NCBI GenBank assembly: GCA_963680875.1
Contig: OY804575.1
Span: 27,075,034-27,139,033, forward strand
DNA length: 64,000 nt
Direction: 5' to 3'
Origin: Bathymodiolus brooksi
Lineage: Eukaryota > Mollusca > Bivalvia > Mytilida > Modiolidae
The notes beneath the pieces were generated by a model. It was not told the origin of the DNA. It ran no database searches and was given only the letters and a program-made list of their open reading frames with translations. Shown piece by piece: positions 11,101-26,100 of this stretch. Each line of letters starts with the position of its first letter. The first letter of the stretch is position 1. The translations under genes and the position numbers were made by a program.

Positions 11101-14100
11101 TGCCTAAAAGTCAAGTGAGTTTATGTCTATACTATTAATATTGATTATTATCTAAAAATAATCTGCTGAAAAGTCAAGTGAGTTTATGTCTATTCTATTA
11201 ATATTGAATATTATCTAAAAATAATCTGCCGAAAAGTCAAGTGAGTTTATGTCTATTTTATTAATATTGATTATTATCTAAAAATAATCTGCTGAAAAGT
11301 CAAGTGAGTTTATGTCTATTCTATTAATATTGAATATTATCTAAAAAATAATCTGCCGAAAAGTCAAGTGAGTTTATGTCTATGCTATTAATATTGATTA
11401 TTATCTAAAAATAATCTGCTGAAAAGCCAAGTGAGTTTATGTCTATTCTATTAATATTGAATATTATCTAAAAATAATCTGCCGAAAAGTCAAGTGAGTT
11501 TATGTCTATACTATTAATATTGATTATTATCTAAAAAATAATCTGCTGAAAAGTCAAGTGAGTTTATGTCTATGCTATTAATATTGATTATTGAATATCA
11601 GAATAAAAAGCATGCATTTAATTGGTTGAACACTCTCCATGTGACCTTCACTATTCTGCGATACAGACTGGGTTGCTGATATAGACTGGTCCAAAAACCA
11701 TGTATAGACTGGTGCTACTGGTCTTATACATGGTTTTTGGACCGGTCTACATCACACGGACCACGAAATAGATATTTCCCTCGCCTCCGGCTCGGGCAAT
11801 ATCATTTTCACTGGTCCGTACCATGACCCTTGGGCAGTCTGTATATCCTGATATTGCCCTCCATATCAGTAACTATTATACACTTATTGACTGGGTATGA
11901 GGGTAATAGCACTTTTATTGTCCCCAAGGTACCAACTATTTTCCAAGGCAACACAGAGGAAAATAGTTGGTACAGAGGGGACAATTAAAGTGCTATTACC
12001 CGAATATCAAGTCTATAAGTGTTTTATTATACTGAACAACTGTGCAATTCAAAATTCTAAATTAGGTTCTTTTCTGATGGATTTCTAGTCTACTTTATTA
12101 ATGCTTTTTAAAACTAATACATTTTCATGTGTGCATTTGAAGAAGAAATTAATTTTTTTTTTAAACCAAAAAAAACATGTGATTAAAGTGCTATTCACCA
12201 GTCGGTGAATAGTCATTTGTGCTATTCATTGGTGAATAGTACTTTTCAGACAAATTGAATGAAACTGGAAATAGTATTTTTATTGCAATAAAATTTATAT
12301 AGAAAAAAGTATGAGAAGTATAATAATATATAAATATTATTGAGTAGATCATAAACATTAAATTCAAGTAAGTTAACATGTCTTAAGTATCTCTGTCAAA
12401 AATCTACTCTGATATTTGAATGCTTGAAATATTCTTTGAGTGAATGATTGATGTTTAACACCAAGTATGCAAATTTTCAGTGATGTCACAGCAAGAATGG
12501 ATTACCATTTCTCCCATTATTACGGCGTTTTCACCCTGCTGAACCAGTGGTGGAGAAATCTGTAATCCTCTAGAGGATTAAAATGTCTCGTGCCTTTCCC
12601 CGCAAGTTGTCAAATTGGTAATTTTTTGGCAGTTGATTTGTAATAATGGGAGAAACAAATTCTCCTTCAGTTGCCCATGTGGGTTACGATATTTCTCCAC
12701 TCTCAAGAGTTAAATTAAAAATTTAAACCACTCGCCTGATGGCTTGTGGTTAAAATTTTTAATTTAACTCTCTTGAGTGGAGAAATATCGTAACCCATGG
12801 GCAACTGAAGGAGAATCTATATTTAATGAAATAATGATGACGATATCTGTTTTGTATTAAACAGATGTACTGAATTTGATATTTATAGTGTTAGCTAACT
12901 GAGAGAAAAAAATCAGTCTGTAGGTAGACATATCGCTCCACATAATACATTATCGTGACAAACAATCTTCTGATAAGATTATGTTTATGAGGATGTTTTA
13001 AACTATGCAAGGTTGTGTTTATATTTGTTAGTTGTACATGTCATTTAAACAATTTGTTGTAAGCACTCAAGAGAACCTGCCACCATTAAAATCCTACTGT
13101 ATGAATGTTTTGTCTGGGAAAGATTTAATCAAAGCAGTATACATTAAATTCATTTCTTATCTAAAACATTGTATATACTTTAAATAAAAACAACTTGCTA
13201 CCATGAGTCAATTTTTTGGGTTCTTCAAATTTGTTGACATGAAATCAAATATTATAAAACAAATACAATATACGGTGAAACCTTGTTATATGGAAGTCTA
13301 AGGCACCTACTGTTTTAGTTCAAATTTACTGAGTAAATGAGTCATCAGAGCAAATTTAACTACAGATTATTATGAACTGACCATATTCTTACTTCTAGTT
13401 TTCCAGGAAAACGACTTAGCAGAGGTTTGAAAAATACATGTTTGATAAAAATACCAAATATTTTATATATAGTAATGTGATGGAAGTTATGAAATTGTTC
13501 GGCCATTAATTAACCTGCTGTATGGTATATGAAATATTGACTAATTAAAGGATTTACTATACTTTTACCGTGCCATATTTGTTGATATTATAATATGTCT
13601 TTATATACAGTTTATATGTTTATTATTGTAGATGTCAGGAAAAAATACAGTTGCTAAAATATCACGACTGCAAGTTCCTGTGAATAAAAAAAACAGATCA
13701 TTTACCTCTTCCATGAATTGTTCCCTTAATGTGTCAACCAATGAAAGCAGTAGTAAGGTCAACCCCAACACTAGTCGTTTAGCTATTCCAAAATCTGGGT
13801 CTCATGCAAACAGCAAAGGTGTGACCCCTAAGTATGGGATGCAACCTAAGTTTCTCAATAATTCTGCCAATTTGAACAAAAATAATCAAGCAAAATCGGA
13901 AGAAAAAAAACAGCAGAAGTCTGTAGAAGTACCAAGAAGAAATTCCCCAAGACTAAAAGCCAAGCAGGCAGCAACTGTAAATGATGGCACAACGAAAAAA
14001 GGAATTTCTGTACTTAAAGGTCCCATAACTAAATTGAGCTTGATGAAACCTGGAGAAATGCAAAGACGTAATAATAAAACAATAATCGGAAATGGTCCAA

Positions 14101-17100
14101 TGAAAGTTGTTCAGCCTATTGATGCAATCAACTCAATTAAAAAAGGTAAATCAGTCAATATTTATTTAAAGTCTATTCATTAATCTAAACAACACCATGT
14201 TTTAGAGTTCACAGAAATAAGTACCAGTAGTGACACAATTAAATTGGTTTATTATTCTTACATGAATTTTCCCTATGTAAAAGTAATATTAAGACAATTT
14301 GGATGTTTTACAGAAAAATTGCTCATGAGAGAGACAATCCGGTGAACAATCCAAACATATATAATGTAGAGGGAGACAATATGTCTACCACCCTTGACAA
14401 CTGGAAGTGTGTTGAAAATATGTTTTTTAAGTCTGGTTCATTATTTTTTATACTGGAAATTATTGTGTTTTCTTCTACAAAATGAAACATTCAAAAATTA
14501 TCAGTGAATAAGACAGAAATGGAATCAAGTCACTTTAGAGGGCATCAGAATGTGAAATTCAGATGTACTGACAAGGTTTAAACATCTTAGAGAGTAGTTT
14601 CTGTATAATAAACCAGTTATTACCTTCATATGGAGTGAAAATTAAGTTGTCAACCCTGAAGAGTCATCAGGAAAACAACCACCCTCAAGTTGACAACGTT
14701 CGATGTTCACTTAAATATGAAGGCAATAATTGTATATTAATCTAATGATTGTATCTTTGTTCTTTAATACCATTTTGAAGCATGCAGTTGTCAAATAACT
14801 GTGCATTATTATTTTTAGACAAAGCTAGTACAAAGATGACGACCTGTGTGTCTACACCAGTGAAACAAGACAAATGTGTCAAACCAAAACTGTTGGCCAA
14901 CAATTTTACTACCCCAAGTAGATCAAGGTCAGTTTTTATACAACCACAAAGTTATTGCAGTCATATTATGATATGGGTTTTTTCGTTTTTGTTGTTGACA
15001 TTTTCTGTCAGTTTTTTGTTTAATGTTTTTGTTGTTGACATTTTCTGTCAGTTTAATGTTTTTGTTTTCTATGTTTTCTCATCAGTTTTTTGTTTGTTTT
15101 TTTCACATTAACTTAAGTTCTTTATGACAAATTAATTTTTTTAAAGAATTATTTAAATGTTGGAAATGTCTTCATATATTAAGATGCATGTTTTGCTAAG
15201 TTAATTTCATGTTCAGTTTTTCTCTTAGATCTTACCACTCCTTTAGTTGGTGGCCTGTTGCTCCATTAACATCTGACACATCTCAACCTAACGTTTCATC
15301 CAGGTGAACCTCAATATTCCGTAAATGAACCCACTTGCATTGCCACCAGCCTTTTACAGTGATTAATTTAAAGTTCACCATGATGTGTATAGTTTAGTCA
15401 CATTGTGTCAGATGTTTATGGATTTTTATCAGATTGATTATTTACACCAGACAGACTGAACAAATTATGTTTACGTTCTATATCAATAGTTCAGTTAGTT
15501 CAACCAGTACTCCAGTATCAAGTAGAAGAAGATCATTTTTACCAACACCAAACAAATCAACAAAGTCTGTTGGTTGTATTCCTGACAGGTCAGTTTAGTT
15601 TGCATTATTTTTACCATGTTTGCTGGGTATATTTACATAAGTACAATCAATCCTCATTATTTCACACTCAGCTTAAGGTAATTGTTAGCTTAGCTTGGTA
15701 TTGTTAGCTTAGCTTGATAATGGTTAGCTTAGCTTGGTAATTGTTATCTTAGCTTGGTAATGGTTAGCTAAGCTTGGTAATTGTTAACTTAGCTTGCATG
15801 ATAACTTGAATATTCATATGATTCAAACTTAAATATTAGGTCGTTTCGACTTCAACTATTGAAAGTAATATATTATTTAAATACATTTGTATGTTTGTTT
15901 CAAGTTGTATCCATTTCATCAAAATTATGGTAAGATTATTTTATTATCTGCCCAGTAGTCAGTGCTTTGACACTGTCATGGTTATTAATTATTTTATCTT
16001 TGAAATTTACAATTTCTACATAATGTAATTTATTAAAACGAAAGTCAATCTCCCTCAGGTAACCTTATTCCGTTTTGGATATCCTGTTTAAGCCCTTTTG
16101 TTTACTTGCTCACAAAGACTATTGAAACTTTTGTATTTGGTTTTCCAGTCTTTTGACAATCAGTGTACCTGATGAAGGTTATTATGAGTGTACCTGATGA
16201 AGGTTATTATGAGTGTACCTGATGAAGGTTGATATGAGTGTACCTGATGAAGGTTGATATGAGTGTACCTGATGAAGGTTATTATGAGTGTACCTGATGA
16301 AGGTTATTATGAGTGTACCTGATGAAGGTTATTATGAGTGTACCTGATGAAGGTTATTATGAGTGTACCTGATGAAGGTTGATATGAGTGTACCTGATGA
16401 AGGTTGATATGAGTGTACCTGATGAAGGTTGATATGAGTGTACCTGATGAAGGTTATTATGAGTGTACCTGATGAAGGTTATTATGAGTGTACCTGATGA
16501 AGGTTGATATGAGTGTACCTGATGAAGGTTGATATGAGTGTACCTGATGAAGGTTATTATGAGTGTACCTGATGAAGGTTATTATGAGTGTACCTGATGA
16601 AGGTTATTATGAGTGTACCTGATGAAGGTTATTATGAGTGTACCTGATGAAGGTTATTATGAGTGTACCTGATGAAGGTTGATATGAGTGTACCTGATGA
16701 AGGTTGATATGAGTGTACCTGATGAAGGTTATTATGAGTGTACCTGATGAAGGTTATTATGAGTGTACCTGATGAAGGTTATTATGAGTGTACCTGATGA
16801 AGGTTATTATGAGTGTACCTGATGAAGGTTGATATGAGTGTACCTGATGAAGGTTATTATGAGTGTACCTGATGAAGGTTATTATGAGTGTACCTGATGA
16901 AGGTTATTATGAGTGTACCTGATGAAGGTTATTATGAGTGTACCTGATGAAGGTTATTATGAGTGTACCTAATGAAGGTTATTATGAGTGTACCTGATGA
17001 AGGTTATTATGAGTGTACCTGATGAAGGTTATTATGAGTGTACCTGATGAAGGTTGATATGAGTGTACCTGATGAAGGTTGATATGAGTGTACCTGATGA

Positions 17101-20100
17101 AGGTTATTATGAGTGTACCTGATGAAGGTTATTATGAGTGTACCTGATGAAGGTTATTATGAGTGTACCTGATGAAGGTTATTATGAGTGTACCTGATGA
17201 AGGTTGATATGAGTGTACCTGATGAAGGTTATTATGAGTGTACCTGATGAAGGTTGATATGAGTGTACCTGATGAAGGTTATTATGAGTGTACCTGATGA
17301 AGGTTATTATGAGTGTACCTGATGAAGGTTATTATGAGTGTACCTGATGAAGGTTATTATGAGTGTACCTGATGAAGGTTATTATGAGTGTACCTGATGA
17401 AGGTTATTCTGAGTGTACCTGATGAAGGTTATTATGAGTGTACCTGATGAAGGTTATTATGAGTGTACCTGATGAAGGTTATTATGAGTGTACCTGATGA
17501 AGGTTATTATGAGTGTACCTGATGAAGGTTATTATGAGTGTACCTGATGAAGGTTGATATGAGTGTACCTGATGAAGGTTGATATGAGTGTACCTGATGA
17601 AGGTTATTATGAGTGTACCTGATGAAGGTTATTATGAGTGTACCTGATGAAGGTTATTATGAGTGTACCTGATGAAGGTTATTATGAGTGTACCTGATGA
17701 AGGTTGATATGAGTGTACCTGATGAAGGTTGATATGAGTGTACCTGATGAAGGTTATTATGAGTGTACCTGATGAAGGTTATTATGAGTGTACCTGATGA
17801 AGGTTATTATGAGTGTACCTGATGAAGGTTGATATGAGTGTACCTGATGAAGGTTGATATGAGTGTACCTGATGAAGGTTATTATGAGTGTACCTGATGA
17901 AGGTTATTATGAGTGTACCTGATGAAGGTTATTATGAGTGTACCTGATGAAGGTTGATATGAGTGTACCTGATGAAGGTTGATATGAGTGTACCTGATGA
18001 AGGTTATTATGAGTGTACCTGATGAAGGTTATTATGAGTGTACCTGATGAAGGTTGATATGAGTGTACCTGATGAAGGTTGATATGAGTGTACCTGATGA
18101 AGGTTATTATGAGTGTACCTGATGAAGGTTATTATGAGTGTACCTGATGAAGGTTGATATGAGTGTACCTGATGAAGGTTGATATGAGTGTACCTGATGA
18201 AGGTTATTATGAGTGTACCTGATGAAGGTTATTATGAGTGTACCTGATGAAGGTTATTATGAGTGTACCTGATGAAGGTTGATATGAGTGTACCTGATGA
18301 AGGTTGATATGAGTGTACCTGATGAAGGTTATTATGAGTGTACCTGATGAAGGTTATTATGAGTGTACCTGATGAAGGTTGATATGAGTGTACCTGATGA
18401 AGGTTGATATGAGTGTACCTGATGAAGGTTATTATGAGTGTACCTGATGAAGGTTATTATGAGTGTACCTGATGAAGGTTGATATGAGTGTACCTGATGA
18501 AGGTTGATATGAGTGTACCTGATGAAGGTTATTATGAGTGTACCTGATGAAGGTTATTATGAGTGTACCTGATGAAGGTTATTATGAGTGTACCTGATGA
18601 AGGTTATTATGAGTGTACCTGATGAAGGTTATTACGAGTGTACCTGATGAAGGTTATTAGGAGTGTACCTGATGAAGGTTATTATGAGTGTACCTGATGA
18701 AGGTTATTATGAGTGTACCTGATGAAGGTTATTATGAGTGTACCTGATGAAGGTTATTATGAGTGTACCTGATGAAGGTTATTATGAGTGTACCTGATGA
18801 AGGTTATTATGAGTGTACCTGATGAAGGTTATTCTGAGTGTACCTGATGAAGGTTATTCTGAGTGTAGCTGATGAAGGTTATTCTGAGTGTACTTGATGA
18901 AGGTTATTCTGAGTGTACCTGATGAAGGTTATTATGAGTGTACCTGATGAAGGTTATTATGAGTGTACCTGATGAAGGTTAATATGAGTGTACCTGATGA
19001 AGGTTAATATGAGTGTACCTGATGAAGGTTAATATGAGTGTACCTGATGAAGGTTATTAGGAGTGTACCTGATGAAGGTTATTAGGAGTGTACCTGATGA
19101 AGGTTAATATGAGTGTACCTGATGAAGGTTATTATGAGTGTACCTGATGAAGGTTAATATGAGTGTACCTGATGAAGGTTATTATGAGTGTACCTGATGA
19201 AGGTTATTACGAGTGTACCTGATGAAGGTTATTACGAGTGTACCTGATGAAGGTTATTGCGAGTGTACCTGATGAATGGTTATTACGAGTGTACCTGATG
19301 AAGGTTATTACGAGTGTACCTGATGAAGGTTATTACGAGTGTACCTGATGAAGGTTATTACGAGTGTACCTGATGAAGGTTGTTACGAGTGTACCTGATG
19401 AAGGTTATTACGAGTGTACCTGATGAAGGTTATTACGAGTGTACCTGATGAAGGTTAATACGAGTGTACCTGATGAAGGTTATTATGAGTGTACCTGATG
19501 AAGGTTATTATGAGTGTACCTGATGAAGGTTATTATGAGTGTACCTGATGAAGGTTATTATGAGTGTACCTGATGAAGGTTAATATGAGTGTACCTGATG
19601 AAGGTTATTATGAATGTACCTGATGAAGGTTATTATGAGTGTACCTGATGAAGGTTATTATGAGTGTACCTAATGAAGGTTATTATGAGTGTACCTGATG
19701 AAGGTTATTATGAGTGTACCTGATGAAGGTTATTATGAGTGTACCTGATGAAGGTTATTATGAGTGTTCCTGATGAAGGTTAATATGAGTGTATCTGATG
19801 AAGGTTATTATGAGTGTACCTGATGAAGGTTATTATGAGTGTACCTGATGAAGGTTATTATGAGTGTACCTGATGAAGGTTATTATGAGTGTACCTGATG
19901 AAGGTTATTTCAGAAACTCGTTGTGTGCACTATATTAGATATCTACGTTTTTTTTATTATCTGCACAACATTATATATTTCAAGCAAATCATCAGATTTC
20001 AGAAGACTTCATCACTAATGTAATTCACTACCCTCTTTGCCTTTTAAATATCTATGTATTAATCAATATTCCTGAAATGTCAATTGTCTGTCGAATCCCG

Positions 20101-23100
20101 AACTTCAATAATCTGTATGTCAAATAATGTCTATCGTTACAAAAACAAATTAATCTATATTTCAATAACAAGCAATGGTAAAAGTTATAAAAATTTGATG
20201 GAATGAAGAATAAGCAAACATAATTTTGACTCAGAAGGGTGCATGTACTATATAAATTCCAACTTATAAACAACTATAGAGTCTAAAATATTCCAGAACT
20301 TTCCACTTTCAAAATCTCACACACAAAGCCCCTCTCTATGTTACAGACAAAGTTTTGAGTTCTAGGAGTAGTACACATCACATCACAATCTGAGAGAGTT
20401 GTAAGTACTTTATTGTTATCCAGTTTTTTTATGTTCTCCTTGACTTACACACTTATATTCAATTTTCAGTCCTTTATTGAGAAGAATTGGGAGTAGTACA
20501 TCATCACGGCAAAGTCTCCTGTCGTCCTGTAGTAGTGTATCAGACACACCTGTATTCAACAGCAGTATGACAAGACCAAGAATTGGATCGACACAGAAGA
20601 GCACTAGAAAGGTAGATTTTAAAAATAATTTGTACCACTCTTGACAATATTATGCAAGACAACACATAGGTGTAGCTATTCTGATGGAAATAGATTTTTG
20701 ATTGGGTTTTATTATTTGACAACCACAAATTGTAGATCAAAGATATTTAGTATATTTTAACAGCAGTTAAATAAAGAAATCCCTATCCCGGTCCAGAGAC
20801 TTGGTAAATTTTATGTCATTAAAAAGTTTCTGATTACATACAGTAGATCAAAGATGTTTTATATACAGTCAAACCTGTCCATGCACTCACCTCTATTAAG
20901 CAGTCACCTGTATTTAAAGGTCACATTTTCTTGTCCTGTCATAGAAAATTTCATATGAATTTAACCTCTTTTTAGAGGTCACTTGTCTTATAAGACCAGT
21001 TTTTCTTTGTCCCAAAGGTGACCTCTTAATACAGGTTTGACTGTATATATTAATTATAGCACCCACATGTATCATTTATGTATCTTATGATGATTTTTTC
21101 ATGATTTTTCATGTTCCAAATGTTTTTAAAAAATTGTAGTATTGAAAAATGCTATCTTTTCTGATTTTGTCTGTTATTAATTGACACATTGTTGATATTT
21201 AGTGTATTGTTTACATTATTGAGTCAATATCTCTTATTAATATAACTTTTGCCAATGTTTCATGATCCAACAACTTAAATTTCGTGTTGTGAAAATGTTG
21301 AGATTTCTTCTGAAGTCACATTGTAGATCAATACTATTTTGTTGTATTGTTACATGTATATCGGAGGATTTCACAGTAATTTTCATTGATGATATTTTCT
21401 ATTTTCAAGTGTATCTAAACCAAACTCTTAGTTGACCAGAAACCTGTGTAAATGATTAAACATCAAATCTGGTCCAAAGTTTATCCATGTATTTTGTATA
21501 TTTAACCACTCTAATCTGAACACCTGTCTATTTTTAAATTTAATAGATTTGGTGCCATTGATTGTTTTGTTGTGACAGGTTTTAATGTATATAAGTATGG
21601 CTTGTATTTGAAATGAAATACATGTACGTTGTATTTATGTCATAATTTCTGATATTTATGTACATGGTTTTTGCGTAAATAGAAAAATTTCTTTTAATCA
21701 TTTCTGTTATATAATATATTTGAAATATTGGTATAATGAAACCTATTTAAACCAAACATCCTTTTGACCATCATTTATAATTGGAATAGATAGATATTCA
21801 GATCAAAAGGATTTAATTTACCAACAATTCAGTTATTGTTACTGACTAAGTTTGAGGTTCAGATTTCACAGGATTTCAGGTAATTCTGGGTTAGATTTAG
21901 ATAGACGTCACAGTTTGTTAATTTGTTACAATTTTTTTTCTTCAGTACTCCACAGACGTAAATGAGAAATCTCCAAGTACCATGAAGGTAACTAGTATTA
22001 GAATTTGTAGTTCACAAGTGATACAAGAAATACACACATTATATAAAGTGTTGATGCTCCTTTACAAAACATGTATTTCAATACAATCATATCTGTTTAA
22101 GAGGGCCCGGGTGGCTCAGCGAGTTAGGTAGTTGGATTACCTGAAAACTCATACAAGCCTATCACCAATACGGCGTGGGTTCACGCCCGGCTTTGTAAAT
22201 TACAAAAAAGGGTGCACTCGACTCGCAGCCGCAAGTGATAAAGTTTACCAGTTGCTTGCCCATGGTCAGTGGTTTTCTCCTGATACTTCGGCTTCTTCCA
22301 CCACTAAAACTGGTTGCTATGATATTGCTGAAAGTGGTGTTAAACACAATAAATCAAAATTAGATCAAATCTGTTTAAGAAATATAGTTTTATATTATAT
22401 TTATTTACTCAAACTTACCATCAATTGTTATGAAGCTGTTCCATTATTTTTATATCAACTTTCATAGGGAATTATTTAGAATACAATTATTTTTTAAGCA
22501 AAAATATCAAGCACTTTTCTTCCCAAAAACAGAAGAAAGTTAAATATGTTCAAACTAACATTTTAGGATTGAAGATTTAAAAGGTAAGAATTGCTAGTAT
22601 ATCTTTACAAGCATGTTGCCTATAATACTTGTGAGAGAGGAATATTACATTAGCATGCTTACTTACACTGGTTGCAGATATCAGCAATGTATCCTTTTAA
22701 ATTAATGATCTCATTATTAATATTATAAAATGTATTTTTGACTTCTATGAAAGGTTAAAGGTGAAACATAGGTTATTCTTTTCAGACAGTGATGTTAAAA
22801 ATTAAAGTTTCTGAATCGGTAATTTTTAGCTTTTGCAATCATTTGGTGTCATCTCTCTAATTTTGAATTTTTTTACAATATAATCATTCCCTGGACAACT
22901 GTCCACAAATTAAGACAAAACATTGGAATATATTAGAAAATGAAAAAAATTAATTTTCTCAGAAAATATTTTTTACAATATAATCATTCCCTGGACAACT
23001 GTCCACAAATTAAGACAAAACATTGGAATATATTAGAAAATGAAAAAAAATAATTTTCTCAGAAAATATACATTTAATTGCACCCAAACAGTGTATCTTT

Positions 23101-26100
23101 TCCATTTTTAGATGGACGAAATGTACAAAATGTAAAAACAGGCAAGACATCTTTCTATATTATAATATACTCTGTATTATTGTACATAGAAAAGTACTGT
23201 ATTTTCATTGGATGCCCAACCAGGTACATCAAGCTAGGAGCCGTAGACATATATCACATGATTAAAATGATTGAAAATGTCATCCTGCCAGTTCTAGCAT
23301 TGTTTTTTCTATCATATAAAGGCTTACCAAGATCATTTCATTATGCTGGCAGGTAAAGTAAATATGTTCTTCCTGGAAAAACTTAGAAAGGGGCTGAAAT
23401 GTTATAGCTATGACGTTGTGGATGTTTTGAATATATTCTACCATTTAAAAATGACATCCGATACAGAAACAGTTAAAAACAGCGTGAAAATATATGATTT
23501 TTTAAACTTAAAAGCTATGCACCATGATATGATAGTTATTCAAGTTCTAGACAAGGTATATAATGTCTCATTCCTGGCTTCTGATTTATATACCCTGAAT
23601 AACATATAATAACTATTGTTTGTATCTATAACTTAACTACTTATACATTTATATATACTATATGCAGTATTATCAATTATAGTATTATGTTTGTTGTCCA
23701 CCAAAGAAAGAAACCCCAGGGTATTGATGTAGGGCATATTTATCACAGCTGCAGGGTATATAACTCCTATTAAAGGGATATCCACTGCTTGCTTTTTAAG
23801 AATCAAATACACAACTCCTATAGGATGAGATAGAAATGAGTGCCTTTTGTTAGAAATTTCAAGCTCCTTGCATGTAAAAGATAGCCTACGACAGCTTCTA
23901 ATGAGAAACAGTTTGTTAAAAGTGATCGTTGGTGTCCCATGACAGGGCAAAATTTTCAAATTCATCTCTCATTTTCCTAGTTGTATCCTTCATGATTTAT
24001 TATTGTTTGTAAACTTGTTCTCATCATAAATATAACTGTAACTGCTCACTTGATGTCAAACTATGAACAAGTAACCAAAGGAAGAAAATCATGTCTTAGT
24101 TTTACCATTAATATTTAGTACGCTGAACCTGTAGATGTCAGTGACAGTTGACTTTTATTATGTCTCTCCTTCGAACGAAGGGAGACATATTGTTTTAGTT
24201 TGATTTTTCTTCCGCTTCTTCTGCTTCTTCTCAGCGAAGCTTGTCCGGACCATAACTTTTTTGTCTTTCCAGATAGGTCAATTATATTTGGTATGTGGGT
24301 GCATGACCATAAGGCGGTGTGTCACATGCTGTAATGACCTTCGTGGGACTTTGACCTTTGACCTCAAGATCAAATAATTGTTTTTTAAATAGTATTTTCT
24401 TGTCAGGGCCATAACATTTTTGTCTTTCGAGATAGGTCAATGATATTTGGTATGTGGGTGCATGACCATAAGGCGGTCTGTCGCATACTTTGTGGGACTT
24501 TGACCTCAAGGTCAAATACCGGTAATTGTTTTTTAAATAGTATCATTCAACTCATAATGTGTAACTTATTGTTGTACAGATGGCCGCATTAAGGGGAGAC
24601 ATAAGTTTTAGGTATCTAAAACAGTTCTTCCTAGTTCTTGGTATGTTATTTACCCAGTATATCTACATTGAAATGTTAAAGAAGAAAGAGTTACAATACT
24701 AGTCATCACAAGTGCAGATAAATATTTTTTCACATTTTATTTCTGAAAAAAACAAGTGTGGACACAGAAATATGCTGTCCAAAAGGCAAGTGTGGATGTC
24801 AATATTTCATATTATTAACTTTAAAAAAAAAAACATGGACACAGGGGTCCTGGATTATTATTTTTGCTTAAAGTCCGGTCCTGTGTTTTTATTTCAAATT
24901 TTCATCATATAGTCCCCCTCCCCCTCCCAAGGGATATAAAATTGTATCATTAATAATAAATTAATAAATAATAAATTCAGATTTTCTATTTAAAATCAAT
25001 CTCATTTACAAAACCACTGATATTTGTTCAATTTTTAACGATGATTAAAGCTTTAGTCGCAACCAATTTTTATTTTTCTCTTTAAACTGTCGAAACATAA
25101 CATTTATTGAACCGTAAATTTCACAAATAAAATTCTTCACCCCCCTACCCCCCCCCTTTTCCCTTTTTAGCTCACCTGGCCTCTAGGCCAGGTGAGCTAT
25201 TGTCATCACTTTTCGTCTGTCTTCCGTCCGTCAACATTTCACTTTTTAATCTTCTCCTCAGAAACCACTGGGCCAATTGCAACCAAACTTTGGTGGAATG
25301 GTCCTTGGATGGCCCCCTTCCAAAATTGTGTTCGGTGATCCCGACTTCCAACCAAGATGGCCGCCAAGCTAAAAATAGAAAAAAGGGGGGATGAAATTTT
25401 AATTGTCCATTGCTGCTTTAGTATATGTCAAAATGAGCTCAAATTTTAACTGCAGCTACATGGCAAGGAGTAGTTTAACATATATTCCGGGTTTTTCTGT
25501 GAAATTTTTCTTTCAGCCGATTTATACCGATTATGCAAATTAGGCATATTTTGATAAAAGATTACATTTAAATCTTCTTCTCTGAAACCGCTGAACCAAA
25601 TTAAACCAAACCTGGCAGGGATGGTCCCTGGGTGGGTCCCTTTCAAAATTGTGTCCGACAGCCCCGCCCTCCATCCAAGATGGCCATCATTACTAAAAAT
25701 AGATATTTCTTCAAATGGCCAAAACTGCTTTATTTTAAGCCAGAATGTGCCCAAATTTGAACTGTATAAGCATAATGATGAGCTTTTTAACATATATTAT
25801 GGGATTTTTTATGAACTTTGAACTTTTGCTGATTTTGACCAATTATGCAAATTAGGCATAAATAAGCAAAAAATCATTTAAAAATCTTCTTGTTAGAAAC
25901 CACTAGGCCAATTTCAACCAAACTTTGTCTGAATGATCCTTAGGTGGTTCCCTTTCAAAATTGTGTCCGTCAGCGCCGTCCTGTATCCAAGATGTCCGCC
26001 GTTACTAAAAATAGAAATTTCTTCAAATGGCCAAAACTGCTCTATTTTAAGCTAGAATGTGCCCAAATTTGAACTGTTAAAGCATAATGATGAGCTTTTA

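Noticed and set aside
13632..14183. Single-exon 183-codon gene starting at ATG 13632
   Set aside because: The ATG directly follows an acceptor (TTATTGTAG), a GTAAAT donor at 14146 ends the coding-like text, and the phases fit the GTSE1 exon chain.
16162..19909. CRISPR-like or protein-repeat array
   Set aside because: Units are directly abutting without spacers, the host is eukaryotic, and a 25-bp period with stops cannot code.
22103..22200. tRNA gene
   Set aside because: A and B boxes are present but the cloverleaf is incomplete, and the sequence continues into a SINE body and tail with a target duplication.
23633..23965. 110-codon minus-strand frame
   Set aside because: No motif, start context or splice partner recognised; may be a transposon remnant, but I cannot support it as a gene.
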